Under the pieces are notes generated by a model. It had not been told where the DNA came from. It was given only the letters and a program-made list of their open reading frames with translations, and did not search any database. The translations under genes and the position numbers were made by a program. A stretch of DNA of 35,948 bases from Paludibacter jiangxiensis (GTDB lineage Bacteria > Bacteroidota > Bacteroidia > Bacteroidales > Paludibacteraceae), in assembly GCA_945897785.1 (NCBI GenBank), contig CAMDGD010000018.1, positions 1 to 35,948 of the forward strand, read 5' to 3'. Positions 15,698-23,596 of the stretch are shown here, in pieces; the stretch's first letter is position 1, and the number at the start of each line of letters is the position of its first letter.

Positions 15698-17386
15698 TTA
15701 TCGTTTGTATGCTCTTCTGCGAATAAGGGTGTATATAAGCGCAAATACAAGTAACAACAACACAGGTATTGCCACATTTATTATTTGCCAATATCGCTTG
15801 CCAGAGACAATAAGTTTTTTGTTTAATAACCGCAAAGTAAAATCGCGCGATCGTAATTCGAGCCAGCCGTCATCATCGGCTAAGTAAAGCATGGAATTTA
15901 CAATAAAACTCCGGTTGCCGTAAGTTCTTTGCGAATATCTATCAAAACCCATAGGTAAAACTTGCATCTGTTGTCCGTTGCCTTCAATATCGTTTCTTAT
16001 AATGTCGCCGTTTGCTACAAAAACCATTCGGTTGGGCACACTCTCTATTTTAATTTTTTCGTTATAAATAATTCCTTCGGGCACTAATCGGTTAGCGAAA
16101 ACAGAAGGAAATTTTCCCTCCAACACAGCTCCAACCGGAAGGTGTTGTGTGTTAAAGTAGCTTTCGCTATCCATGTCGTACATGGTATTTAAGTTAATTC
16201 GGCTAGGTGCCATATCTGTGTGTGAGCCATTGGAACTGATTAAAAGCACTGTTTTCTGTATGTTTGGGTTTTTGCTTACAGACAAATCAAGTACGCTCGG
16301 AAAGTCTGCTTTAACCTCAAGCAAATTGCGTGAGATTGGATGGAATGGAGCCGTTAGCAAAAGAGGTGAATAATACCAGGGCATGGCCTCAAATCGAGCT
16401 TCCTCATCGCTTCGTGCAACATTCATCGGTATTTGGGTGCATTGCATGTCTTGCAAAACAGCCGGTATAATACGAATGCCGTATGTAAACAGCTGATCGT
16501 TTAGGTTTAAGTCAAGCGGTATTACCGGAGATATTCCTGTAGATGAAAGGCTGTCCATAGAAATTCGTACGCCATCTATCAACCACAAAACTCGTCCGCC
16601 ACGCATAATGTATTGGTCGAGGATAAATTTTTCTTGCTCGCTAAAGGCTTGCATTGGTTTCGCTATGATAATTGCTTTGTAATCGTGTAGTATGGTTGGG
16701 TCATTGCCTAAGGCGCCTCTATCTACCTGAAAATAATGACTTAAGGCTACAGATGCGTCATAGACCAATTCAGGAGGTAGTTCGTTATGACCTTCTAAAA
16801 AGGCAATTTTATGAACAGTTTTCATCGAACGGATACGAATGGCGTCGGTTATTTCAAATTCCAAGTTTTCGATAGAGTGGTTTAAGTTTTCACTCCCCGA
16901 TAACCGAGGGTTGTTTTTTAAAAGGTTAACAAAGGCCGTATCTTTTCCGTAAATAATTTCAGCCCAAGGAAACACTACTTTTTGAATAGATTTTCCTTCG
17001 TCGTCTTTTTCAAACACAGTAAATGCACGCATTCCTTTTCGTTCCATAGCAATGTAATTTTTGTTGCGTTCTTCTTGTGATTCAGCTGCTGATGGATTAA
17101 CGAAACGGTATGTGAAATCGTTCGAGGCATATACTTTAAATTCGTCGAGCAATTCGCGCGTAGCTTTTTTTAGTTGTAAAAATCCCGCATTTAAATCTCC
17201 ATCTAAATAAATTGTGATTTGGGTTTTTTTGTCTAAATCGCCCAACATCTTTTTTGTATTTTGGGATATACTATATCTTTTCTCGGATGTTAAATCTATC
17301 CGGAAAAAGAAAAAGACAGAAAGTATATTTAGTAAAATAATACCTCCCAGTGCTAGGATAAAAGTGCGAATGTTGTTCTTTCTCAT
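15698..17386 (-). CDS. gldG: GldG, ABC-type gliding-motility substrate-domain protein
   Basis: The 562-residue protein has one N-terminal membrane helix (FILALGGIILLNILSVFFFF) followed by RIDLTSEKRYSIS. It has a large extracytoplasmic domain of the GldG/IflA type (KIAFLEGHNEL, then QYIMRGGRVLWLIDG) and a C-terminal helix before a basic RRRAYKR tail. I chose ATG 17386, where MRKNNIRTF matches the usual GldG start. The frame stays open to an ATG at 17575, but that extension has no family resemblance and would contain the likely promoter. GldG acts with the permease GldF. Here gldF is not adjacent but 11.7 kb away behind dnaN, the exonuclease and the envelope cluster. gldG starts its own unit, divergent from parA, and runs toward dnaN with a 165-bp gap. 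Confidence 0.88.
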   Translation of the reverse strand: MRKNNIRTFILALGGIILLNILSVFFFFRIDLTSEKRYSISQNTKKMLGDLDKKTQITIYLDGDLNAGFLQLKKATRELLDEFKVYASNDFTYRFVNPSAAESQEERNKNYIAMERKGMRAFTVFEKDDEGKSIQKVVFPWAEIIYGKDTAFVNLLKNNPRLSGSENLNHSIENLEFEITDAIRIRSMKTVHKIAFLEGHNELPPELVYDASVALSHYFQVDRGALGNDPTILHDYKAIIIAKPMQAFSEQEKFILDQYIMRGGRVLWLIDGVRISMDSLSSTGISPVIPLDLNLNDQLFTYGIRIIPAVLQDMQCTQIPMNVARSDEEARFEAMPWYYSPLLLTAPFHPISRNLLEVKADFPSVLDLSVSKNPNIQKTVLLISSNGSHTDMAPSRINLNTMYDMDSESYFNTQHLPVGAVLEGKFPSVFANRLVPEGIIYNEKIKIESVPNRMVFVANGDIIRNDIEGNGQQMQVLPMGFDRYSQRTYGNRSFIVNSMLYLADDDGWLELRSRDFTLRLLNKKLIVSGKRYWQIINVAIPVLLLLVFALIYTLIRRRAYKR

Positions 17387-17425
17387 CTGTATAAGTAGGC
17401 TTTTGAAAAGGCTAATTTTAACGCA

Positions 17426-17459
17426 CAAAAATAGGAAAAAATATCCTACAAACAGACAA
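17426..17459 (-). promoter_or_regulatory. Possible promoter of gldG
   Basis: On the minus strand a TTG (17459-17457) precedes a perfect -7 box TATTTTTG (17433-17426) with a 23-bp spacer, slightly long for the consensus. The expected start would lie about 30 nt before the ATG at 17386, which fits the shorter GldG start. Confidence 0.38.
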
Positions 17460-17583
17460 GTAGCATAATTCTTTTTGATTGCCTGTTGCAGCTTAGATTT
17501 CCTTCTTTGTGTCAAATAATAAAAAAGCGAATCATCTTGCATCAGACCTTTCTTAATCTTCTGAATTTTATGCAAGTAATTGA

Positions 17584-17621
17584 TTTTAAGTTATCAACAA
17601 ATTACTGTTAATAACTTAAAA
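17584..17621. repeat. 38-bp inverted repeat in the gldG-parA divergent region
   Basis: TTTTAAGTTAT (17584-17594) is the exact reverse complement of ATAACTTAAAA (17611-17621). After one C/A mismatch the arms continue with AACA/TGTT, leaving a 6-base loop AATTAC. It lies about 90 bp before parA and 200 bp before gldG. It could be an operator or a hairpin; each arm also carries a loose DnaA-box-like TTATcAACA/TTATtAACA. No canonical parS (TGTTnCACGTGAAACA) is present. Confidence 0.7.
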
Positions 17622-17646
17622 GCAAGAATTGGCTCTTTTTTATTTT

Positions 17647-17682
17647 TTTGCTTCCATACCCAAGATATTATTGATATTTTTG
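17647..17682 (+). promoter_or_regulatory. Possible promoter of the parAB operon
   Basis: A TTTG (17647-17650) and a perfect -7 box TATTTTTG (17675-17682) precede parA, but the spacer is 24 bp, longer than the 19-21 usual for this promoter type. Transcription would start about 25 nt before the parA ATG. Confidence 0.3.
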
Positions 17683-17712
17683 CTTCTTTTATAACACTAA
17701 GCTTCGTTTAAA

Positions 17713-18480
17713 ATGGGAAAAATTATCGCTCTAGCCAATCAAAAAGGTGGGGTGGGTAAAACCACTACTACCATTAATTTGGCTGCATCTTTAGCTACAT
17801 TGAAAAAGAAGGTGTTGATAGTAGATGCTGATCCACAGGCAAATGCGTCTTCCGGATTGGGTATCGATGTGCGTAAACACGGCATGGGTATTTATCAGTG
17901 TTTATTAAATAATATTGACCCCACAACAGCGATTTGTTCCACTGAGATTAAAAACTTGGACATTATTCCTTCGCATATCGATTTAGTAGGTGCAGAAATT
18001 GAATTGGTGAATATGAAAGATCGTGATGTGGTGTTGCGTTCGGTGCTAACACCGCTAAAAGCCCATTACGATTATATTTTTATCGATTGCTCTCCTTCGT
18101 TGGGTTTAATTACGGTAAATTCATTGACGGCGGCCGACTCGGTTATTATTCCTGTTCAGTGCGAGTATTTTGCCTTGGAGGGAATTAGTAAGTTGCTTAA
18201 TACCATTAAAATCATAAAGAGCAAGTTGAACCCTGATTTAGCCATAGAAGGTTTCTTGCTTACCATGTTCGATTCTCGTTTGCGTTTAGCCAATCAGGTG
18301 TATATGGAAGTAAAAAGGCATTTTGAAGCTATGGTTTTTGATACCGTTATTCAACGCAATGTGAAATTGTGTGAAGCGCCTAGTTACGGTAAACCGGTAT
18401 TGTTATATGATGCCGAATCTAAGGGCACGCTCAATTATATGCAATTGGCTAAAGAGTTGATTAAGAAAAACAAAGAGTAA
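17713..18480 (+). CDS. parA: Chromosome-partitioning ATPase ParA/Soj
   Basis: The 255-residue protein carries the deviant Walker A motif KGGVGKTT (residues 11-18), the DADPQANASSGLG loop and Walker B (YIFIDCSPSLGLIT). The length and lack of an N-terminal DNA-binding domain mark it as the chromosomal Soj type rather than the long plasmid type. It binds DNA non-specifically in its ATP form and moves ParB-bound origins. parB follows after 37 bp, then DUF5683 and mltD, a Bacteroidota-typical order. The ATG at 17713 directly precedes GKIIALANQ, the normal start. Confidence 0.96.
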   Translation: MGKIIALANQKGGVGKTTTTINLAASLATLKKKVLIVDADPQANASSGLGIDVRKHGMGIYQCLLNNIDPTTAICSTEIKNLDIIPSHIDLVGAEIELVNMKDRDVVLRSVLTPLKAHYDYIFIDCSPSLGLITVNSLTAADSVIIPVQCEYFALEGISKLLNTIKIIKSKLNPDLAIEGFLLTMFDSRLRLANQVYMEVKRHFEAMVFDTVIQRNVKLCEAPSYGKPVLLYDAESKGTLNYMQLAKELIKKNKE

Positions 18481-18517
18481 AATCTCTGATAATTATAAAT
18501 TTGGAATTTGAAATAGT

Positions 18518-19393
18518 ATGGCAAAATCAGTACTTGGTCGTGGTATGGGCGCTTTGCTCGAAATGGAAGAAGTCTCTACAGCAGGCTCTTCTTCTTTTGG
18601 CGAAATCGAACTTGAAAAGATACACCCCAATCCCAATCAGCCTCGAGCTCATTTTGATGAGGATGCCCTATGTGAATTAGCTGCTTCTATCAAGTCGGTT
18701 GGTGTGATTCAGCCTATCACTGTTCGAAAACAAAGCGATGATTCTTATCAAATTATTGCCGGAGAAAGACGTTTTAGGGCTTCCAAAAAAGCTGGGTTGT
18801 TGAAAATTCCTGCTTACATCAAAACAGCAGAAGATGAACAGGTAATGCAGATGGCTTTGGTTGAAAATATCCAACGAGAAGATTTAAATGCCATTGAAGT
18901 TGCCCTTAGTTATCATCGGTTGGTTGAAGAATATAAATTGACGCAAGAAAAATTAAGCGAGCTGGTTGGAAAAAAACGAGCTACTGTTGCCAATTACATA
19001 CGCTTACTTAAATTACCGGCCGAAATTCAGTTGGGTATTACTGTAAATAAAATTGATATGGGGCATGCCCGAGCGTTGATTAATATTGACGACCCGGAAT
19101 TGCAATTACAAGTGTATAACGATATTGTAAAGCATCAATATACTGTTCGTGAAGTAGAAGATATTGTTCGGGCAATTAAAAATGCTGATGGAGTAGGGCT
19201 TGCTACAAAACAAGACAGAACGCAAAAAGTGACGAACGATGCCTATGAATTGGCTAGAAAAGAGCTGACTGCCATCTTACAAACTAAGGTGGATGTGGTT
19301 TATAATGAAACAGGAAAAGGAAAATTGATTTTGCCATTTAATTCTGAACAGGAGCTTAATCGGTTGATGGTTCTTTTGAGTGATAAAAAATAA
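18518..19393 (+). CDS. parB: Chromosome-partitioning protein ParB
   Basis: The 291-residue protein starts with the ParA-interacting segment LGRGMGALLEM. The ParB/Spo0J CTPase domain then shows NPNQPR and the signature GERRFRASKKAG, followed by ENIQREDLNAIEVA and an HTH (LTQEKLSELVGKKRATVANYIRLLKLP). The C-terminal dimerisation part (LILPFNSEQELNRLMVLL) is intact. ParB loads onto parS sites near the origin; no canonical parS is visible in this window. It is co-transcribed with parA. Confidence 0.96.
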   Translation: MAKSVLGRGMGALLEMEEVSTAGSSSFGEIELEKIHPNPNQPRAHFDEDALCELAASIKSVGVIQPITVRKQSDDSYQIIAGERRFRASKKAGLLKIPAYIKTAEDEQVMQMALVENIQREDLNAIEVALSYHRLVEEYKLTQEKLSELVGKKRATVANYIRLLKLPAEIQLGITVNKIDMGHARALINIDDPELQLQVYNDIVKHQYTVREVEDIVRAIKNADGVGLATKQDRTQKVTNDAYELARKELTAILQTKVDVVYNETGKGKLILPFNSEQELNRLMVLLSDKK

Positions 19394-19407
19394 TAATAAT
19401 AATTTAC

Positions 19408-20052
19408 TTGACTAGCCGCATATTTATAGTTGTTTGCTGTCTGTTGTTTTCATTGCAACAGGTGTTTGCTCAGGATGCATCTCTTGTGTTAACAGATAGT
19501 AGCACTACATCGCCATCAACCAATAATTTTGCTAACGAGCAAGCCGTTGCCCCTTTTGTTTTTAAACCCAACCCTAAACGGGCGGTGTTATATGCGACTT
19601 TTATTCCCGGATTAGGGCAGATGTATAATAGAAAGTATTGGAAAGTGCCCTTTGTGTATGCCGGTTATGCTGCTTTAATTTATGCTATTAGCTGGAATGG
19701 GTTGTATTATGCGCAATACAAAAAGGCCTATATTTCAATTGCAGATACCAATCCGAATACGAATGATTATTTGCAATACATTCCTGTCGGATATGATGAA
19801 AACACCTTTGATATGGCTTGGTTATCACAGGTAATACAACAAAAGTATTTAGGGTACAGGTACAATAGAGATTTAGCTATAATTGGTATAGTAGCTTTTT
19901 ACGGAATAACCATATTGGATGCTTTTGTGGATGCGCAATTGTACGATTTTGATATAAGCCAGGACCTATCAATGCGTCTAGAACCTTATATGAATAATAG
20001 TTTTAATATTAAAGAAACAACGGTTGGGTTGCGTTGTCAATTCACCTTTTAA
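19408..20052 (+). CDS. DUF5683 membrane protein
   Basis: The 214-residue product has a cleavable signal (LFSLQQVFAQ) and a Pro/Thr/Asn-rich linker. It then shows the DUF5683 core: RAVLYATFIPGLGQMYNRKYWKVPFVY (given in part), a helix AALIYAISWNGLYYAQYKKAY and a second one (LAIIGIVAFYGITILDAFVDAQLYDF). Function is unknown. In Bacteroidota this family is regularly found between parB and a MltD-type lytic transglycosylase, as here, so it may link envelope and division tasks. The start is TTG at 19408, 14 bp after parB; no ATG is available before the signal peptide. Confidence 0.85.
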   Translation: MTSRIFIVVCCLLFSLQQVFAQDASLVLTDSSTTSPSTNNFANEQAVAPFVFKPNPKRAVLYATFIPGLGQMYNRKYWKVPFVYAGYAALIYAISWNGLYYAQYKKAYISIADTNPNTNDYLQYIPVGYDENTFDMAWLSQVIQQKYLGYRYNRDLAIIGIVAFYGITILDAFVDAQLYDFDISQDLSMRLEPYMNNSFNIKETTVGLRCQFTF

Positions 20053-20058
20053 AATATT

Positions 20059-21339
20059 ATGATGAATAAAAAAAGAAGAGTTTCCTTATTGATAATTTCG
20101 TTTTTTTGTGTTAAATGGTTAGTTGCTTCAGAAGCAGATCTAAATCCTCAACCCGAAAATATTATTGATTCAGTACCAGTTATTCGGAGCTCTTTTGCTG
20201 TTCCCGATGCCTTTAATTCAGTCTTAGATAGTTTATCTTACAGTTATTTTGCTAAACATGCCCGTAAGGGAAAATGTAAGAAATATGGTTCCGAAAATAT
20301 TGATTATCCGGATAGTATTTATGCCCTGAAATTAGAGAGCTTGCCCAATGTAATTCCTATGAACTATAATAGTAAAGTGAAGAGCTTTATTAATTTTTAT
20401 TTAGATAGAAGGCGCGATCATGTGGAGAAAATCATTGGCTTGAGCAAGTATTATTTTCCATTGTTTGAAGATGTGCTTGAAGAGAATAAACTTCCGCTAG
20501 AGTTTAAGGTTTTACCCGTTATTGAATCTGCTTTACATACTACGGTAGCATCGAAAGCCGGTGCTCGTGGCTTGTGGCAGTTTATGCCTTCTACCGGCCG
20601 AATGTATGGTTTAACGGTAAATAGCTTGGTTGATGAACGGTGTGACCCTGTTAAATCGACATATGCTGCCGTGCGTTATTTGAAAGATTTGTACCGTATC
20701 TATGGTGATTGGCAAATGGCAATTGCTGCGTATAACTGCGGACCGGGAACGGTTAATCGTGCCATTCGTCGTTCGGGGGGTAAGCGCGATTTTTGGAGTA
20801 TTAGCTCGTATTTACCTGCCGAAACCAGAAGTTATGTGCCTATTTTTATTGCAGCTAATTATGTAATGACTTATTATAACGACCATAACTTGTGTCCGGC
20901 AGAAATACAAATGCCCGTGTACACAGATACCGTTGTAGTAGATCAACGTTTGAGTTTTCTTAAAGTGTCCAAAATTCTACGAATACCTGAAGAAGAATTG
21001 CGCATACTAAATCCTCAATACCGCAAAGATATTATTCCTGGAACATCTCTTAAAAAATATGTATTGCGCTTGCCAACGCATTATGCTGCAAAATTTGACG
21101 AACTAAGAGATTCAATCTATACCCCATCAGCTATTGACTCTGATGTTTTAGCTGAAGTAGAGGATGTAAAGCCAGAAAAAACTATTCAACAGGAAAGAGT
21201 AACCCATCGAGTTAAAAGAGGAGATACGTTAAGTAGTATTGCAAATAGATATAGGGTTAAGGTGTCAGATATTAAACGTTGGAATGGCTTGCGTAGTAAC
21301 AATATTAAAATTGGTCAACGGCTTACTATTCGACGATAA
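20059..21339 (+). CDS. mltD: MltD-type lytic transglycosylase with one LysM domain
   Basis: The 426-residue protein has an N-terminal hydrophobic signal (LLIISFFCVKWLVAS) and an SLT domain with the catalytic Glu156 in LPVIESAL. The domain continues with SKAGARGLWQFMPSTG, DERCDPVKST and AYNCGPG. A single C-terminal LysM (HRVKRGDTLSSIANRYRV) binds peptidoglycan; E. coli MltD has more. It cuts glycan strands to 1,6-anhydro-muropeptides. Two consecutive ATG codons (20059, 20062) are both possible starts. It lies 6 bp after DUF5683 and 3 bp before a MerR gene. In many Bacteroidota a RelA/SpoT gene comes next; here it does not. Confidence 0.92.
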   Translation: MMNKKRRVSLLIISFFCVKWLVASEADLNPQPENIIDSVPVIRSSFAVPDAFNSVLDSLSYSYFAKHARKGKCKKYGSENIDYPDSIYALKLESLPNVIPMNYNSKVKSFINFYLDRRRDHVEKIIGLSKYYFPLFEDVLEENKLPLEFKVLPVIESALHTTVASKAGARGLWQFMPSTGRMYGLTVNSLVDERCDPVKSTYAAVRYLKDLYRIYGDWQMAIAAYNCGPGTVNRAIRRSGGKRDFWSISSYLPAETRSYVPIFIAANYVMTYYNDHNLCPAEIQMPVYTDTVVVDQRLSFLKVSKILRIPEEELRILNPQYRKDIIPGTSLKKYVLRLPTHYAAKFDELRDSIYTPSAIDSDVLAEVEDVKPEKTIQQERVTHRVKRGDTLSSIANRYRVKVSDIKRWNGLRSNNIKIGQRLTIRR

Positions 21340-21342
21340 ATT

Positions 21343-21690
21343 ATGTCAAAGTTGTATTATTCAATTGCCGAAGTTGCCGAAATGCTCCAAGTAAACCAGT
21401 CTTTGTTACGGTTTTGGGAGAAGGCTTTTGCTCCGTTGATTAATCCACATAAAAATGCCAAAGGAACTCGTTCGTATAAAGAAGAGGATATTCTTGTGTT
21501 AAAACAAATTTATTATTTGGTTCGTGTTCAGGGTCTTACCTTAGCCGGTGCTCAAAAAAAAATGAGCGATAGCAAGTCGCAAGTGGCTACAACACAAGAA
21601 ATTTATACTCGTTTAACACAAGTAAAGCAAGAATTACTTGCCCTGAAAAATGGCTTAACACTGCCTACCGATATTCCGGATATTGAATAA
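21343..21690 (+). CDS. MerR-family transcriptional regulator
   Basis: The 115-residue protein shows a MerR-type winged helix: YYSIAEVAEMLQVNQSLLRFWEKAF, then GTRSYKEEDILVLKQIYYLV and GLTLAGAQKKM. A short C-terminal helix for dimerisation follows. It has no Cys-rich metal site and no ligand-binding domain, like the small MerR-like proteins common in Bacteroidota. The ligand and targets are unknown. It is 3 bp after mltD, and its stop codon abuts the next frame, so it belongs to the par-mltD transcript. Confidence 0.85.
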   Translation: MSKLYYSIAEVAEMLQVNQSLLRFWEKAFAPLINPHKNAKGTRSYKEEDILVLKQIYYLVRVQGLTLAGAQKKMSDSKSQVATTQEIYTRLTQVKQELLALKNGLTLPTDIPDIE

Positions 21691-21705
21691 ATGTGTGTTT
21701 ATATT

Positions 21706-22782
21706 ATGAAGAAGAGAGTCTGCTACATATCGCTAATATTTTTTCTATTTCTTGTATCTAGTAATTCCTATGCTCAGGCTAATCGCTGTAAGAACATTGT
21801 ATTTATGATTGGCGATGGTATGGGTATTAATCAGGTGTATGCTGCCATGAGCACGCAAACTTCTCCAATGCATATTGAGCGTTTTGATGTAATAGGAATG
21901 GTAAAAACTTATTCGGCAAACGAATATACTACTGATTCCGGTGCAGCAGGTACTGCATTGGCTTGTGGTGTGAAAACAAATAACGGTATGATTGGCCTTG
22001 CTGCCGATTCTATTGCGCAGCCTTCAATAATGCATATTGCCCATAAAAATGGCCTTGCAACTGGTTTAGTAGTTACGTGTAATGTAACGCATGCAACACC
22101 GGCATCTTTTGTAGCCCATCAGGTGAGTAGAAAAATGACTGAGGATATAGCTGCTGATTACCTGTTGTCGGGTATTGATGTTTTTATTGGTGGTGGAAGA
22201 AACGATTTCGAGCAACGAACGGATAATATTAATTTAGCTAAACAGCTAAAAGATAAGGGCTATAGCCTTTGCTATTCCTTAGCAGAAATTGAAGCGGTGA
22301 AGGCTGGAAAAATCGCCGGACTCTTAGCCGATAACCACCTGCCTAAAGCTAAAGAAAGAGGGGGTGTATTGTATAAAGCTACAGCAAAGGCATTAGATTT
22401 GCTTAACCAAAACGCTACGGGCTTTTTTTTGATGATAGAGGGCTCACAAATTGATTGGGCAGGACATGATAACGATTTGGATTATTTACTGGATGAAGTA
22501 AGGGATTTTGATAAAACAATTGGACTTGTGCTCGATTTTGCAAAGAAAGACGGAAACACCTTGGTTATTGTAACAGCCGACCATGAAACGGGTGGCTTGG
22601 TTTTGAATGACGGAGACCTAAAAGCGGGTCAAGTCAAAGCATCCTTTACTAGCTTAGAACACACAGGAATGCCTGTGCCGGTTTTTGCTTATGGACCTGG
22701 TGCAAATTCGTTTGGTGGGTTCATGGAAAATACTTCATTTTTTCGTAAATGCGTCGATTTGTGGCAGTTTAATATTAGGTAG
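21706..22782 (+). CDS. Alkaline phosphatase, secreted
   Basis: This is an alkaline phosphatase superfamily enzyme with all metal-site motifs. IGDGMG (Asp37) is present, TTDSGAAGTA carries the nucleophile Ser78, and HATPASF, EGSQIDWAGHDND, TADHETGG and a C-terminal HTGMPVPVFAYGPGA follow. The signal peptide MKKRVCYISLIFFLFLVSSNSYAQ fixes the start at ATG 21706, giving 358 residues. An ATG at 21691, directly after the MerR stop, would add only five residues. The length is that of the compact Bacteroidota phosphatases. It releases phosphate from monoesters in the periplasm. A phosphate-responsive promoter is not evident. Confidence 0.9.
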   Translation: MKKRVCYISLIFFLFLVSSNSYAQANRCKNIVFMIGDGMGINQVYAAMSTQTSPMHIERFDVIGMVKTYSANEYTTDSGAAGTALACGVKTNNGMIGLAADSIAQPSIMHIAHKNGLATGLVVTCNVTHATPASFVAHQVSRKMTEDIAADYLLSGIDVFIGGGRNDFEQRTDNINLAKQLKDKGYSLCYSLAEIEAVKAGKIAGLLADNHLPKAKERGGVLYKATAKALDLLNQNATGFFLMIEGSQIDWAGHDNDLDYLLDEVRDFDKTIGLVLDFAKKDGNTLVIVTADHETGGLVLNDGDLKAGQVKASFTSLEHTGMPVPVFAYGPGANSFGGFMENTSFFRKCVDLWQFNIR

Positions 22783-22858
22783 TTTATTTCTTAATTATAA
22801 TTAAATCATTCTGTATGAATGAACTAAACTTCCGTTGGGTTTGTTTGTAAGTTAGATT

Positions 22859-22895
22859 AAAAAAGAATGACCAAAAAGTGAATTTCGGTCATTCT
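22859..22895 (-). terminator. Terminator of the HU gene
   Basis: AGAATGACC (22864-22872) pairs with GGTCATTCT (22887-22895) around a 14-base loop. Read on the minus strand the stem is followed by six Ts. It lies between the convergent phosphatase and HU genes, 24 bp after the HU stop, and fits an intrinsic terminator for HU. It may also act weakly on the plus strand. Confidence 0.7.
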
Positions 22896-22919
22896 AAATA
22901 CATAATTTCTTTGAAAGCC

Positions 22920-23192
22920 TTATTTTACAGCTTCAGCTAGTTCTTTTGCAACAGAAAATTTTGCTACCGTTTTTGCAGGGATATTAATTACTGCTTTGGT
23001 CGACGGAATTATTCCTTTTCTGGCAGCCCGATGACTAGTTTTAAACGTACCTAAACCCGAAATTCTAACATTATTTCCTTGAGCCAATTGTTTGGTTACA
23101 ATTTGAATAAATGAGTCGATAACATTTTTCGAAGCTGTTTTGCTTAGGTTTGTTTTGCTACTAAGCACATTTACTAAGTCTGTTTTGTTCAT
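22920..23192 (-). CDS. hup: HU/IHF-family DNA-binding protein
   Basis: This 90-residue histone-like protein begins MNKTDLVNVLSSKTNLSK and shows the family core RISGLGTFKTSHRAARKG, then the DNA-contacting arm (INIPAKTVAKFSVAKEL). The ATG at 23192 gives the canonical 90-residue HU length; an in-frame TTG at 23198 is less likely. The arm has IPSTKAVINIPA where HUs usually have NPxTGxxIxIPA: the usual Asn-Pro is Ile-Pro and the usual Gly is Lys, a mild divergence. It bends DNA and organises the nucleoid. It ends before a strong terminator. Confidence 0.93.
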   Translation of the reverse strand: MNKTDLVNVLSSKTNLSKTASKNVIDSFIQIVTKQLAQGNNVRISGLGTFKTSHRAARKGIIPSTKAVINIPAKTVAKFSVAKELAEAVK

Positions 23193-23235
23193 AAGCAAAT
23201 ACTAATTTAATATTATTAAAAAGAAAGTAATTTAT

Positions 23236-23379
23236 TTATTCGATAATATACGAGAGAAGTTTAATATAAGCCCAGCTCATGGAGCACATAATTAGTGCTA
23301 CTAGTAACCAAGTTATTATACATAAAAGTGAAGATTGACTTTGTTCCTGACTAGTTTTTGATGTGTAGAAAACTACCAT
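23236..23379 (-). CDS. Candidate small membrane protein (47 residues)
   Basis: An ATG at 23379 opens a 47-codon frame ending in TAA at 23236. The product begins MVVFYTSKTSQEQSQS, a polar head, and continues with one clear hydrophobic segment LLCIITWLLVALIMCSMSWA and a short tail KLLSYIIE. It fits a single-pass small membrane protein. It lies 44 bp upstream of HU on the same strand, so it may be co-transcribed with HU. No family is recognised, and I see no clear promoter before it. Confidence 0.4.
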   Translation of the reverse strand: MVVFYTSKTSQEQSQSSLLCIITWLLVALIMCSMSWAYIKLLSYIIE

Positions 23380-23549
23380 AATGTGTGTTTTTTTTGTAGA
23401 GGTTCGTATTAGATAATTTGTTGCACTTTTTTAAGGTGTGGTAAAAATAACATAAAATATCTAAAATAAAAACTATAATGTAAAATATTATTGGGCTTTT
23501 TATGCAATTTTATGAAACATAAGAGTGTAGAATTAACTAGTTTTAAAAA

Positions 23550-23557
23550 TACATTTG
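23550..23557 (+). promoter_or_regulatory. Possible -7 box before the XRE-like gene
   Basis: TACATTTG is a full match to TAnnTTTG. It is placed 39 bp before the ATG at 23597. No TTTG lies at the proper distance upstream. Its position inside a longer in-frame reading (from TTG 23555) favours the ATG as the real start. Confidence 0.3.
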
Positions 23558-23596
23558 TTATATAATATTCTTATTAAAATAACCAACCAACTGGAA

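Noticed and set aside
17387-17575. N-terminal extension of GldG
   Set aside because: The hydrophobic-looking extension has no counterpart in GldG, and it contains the probable promoter.
17387-18517. Search for a parS site near parAB
   Set aside because: No match to TGTTnCACGTGAAACA was seen; the AT-rich inverted repeat at 17584-17621 is not similar enough to be called parS.
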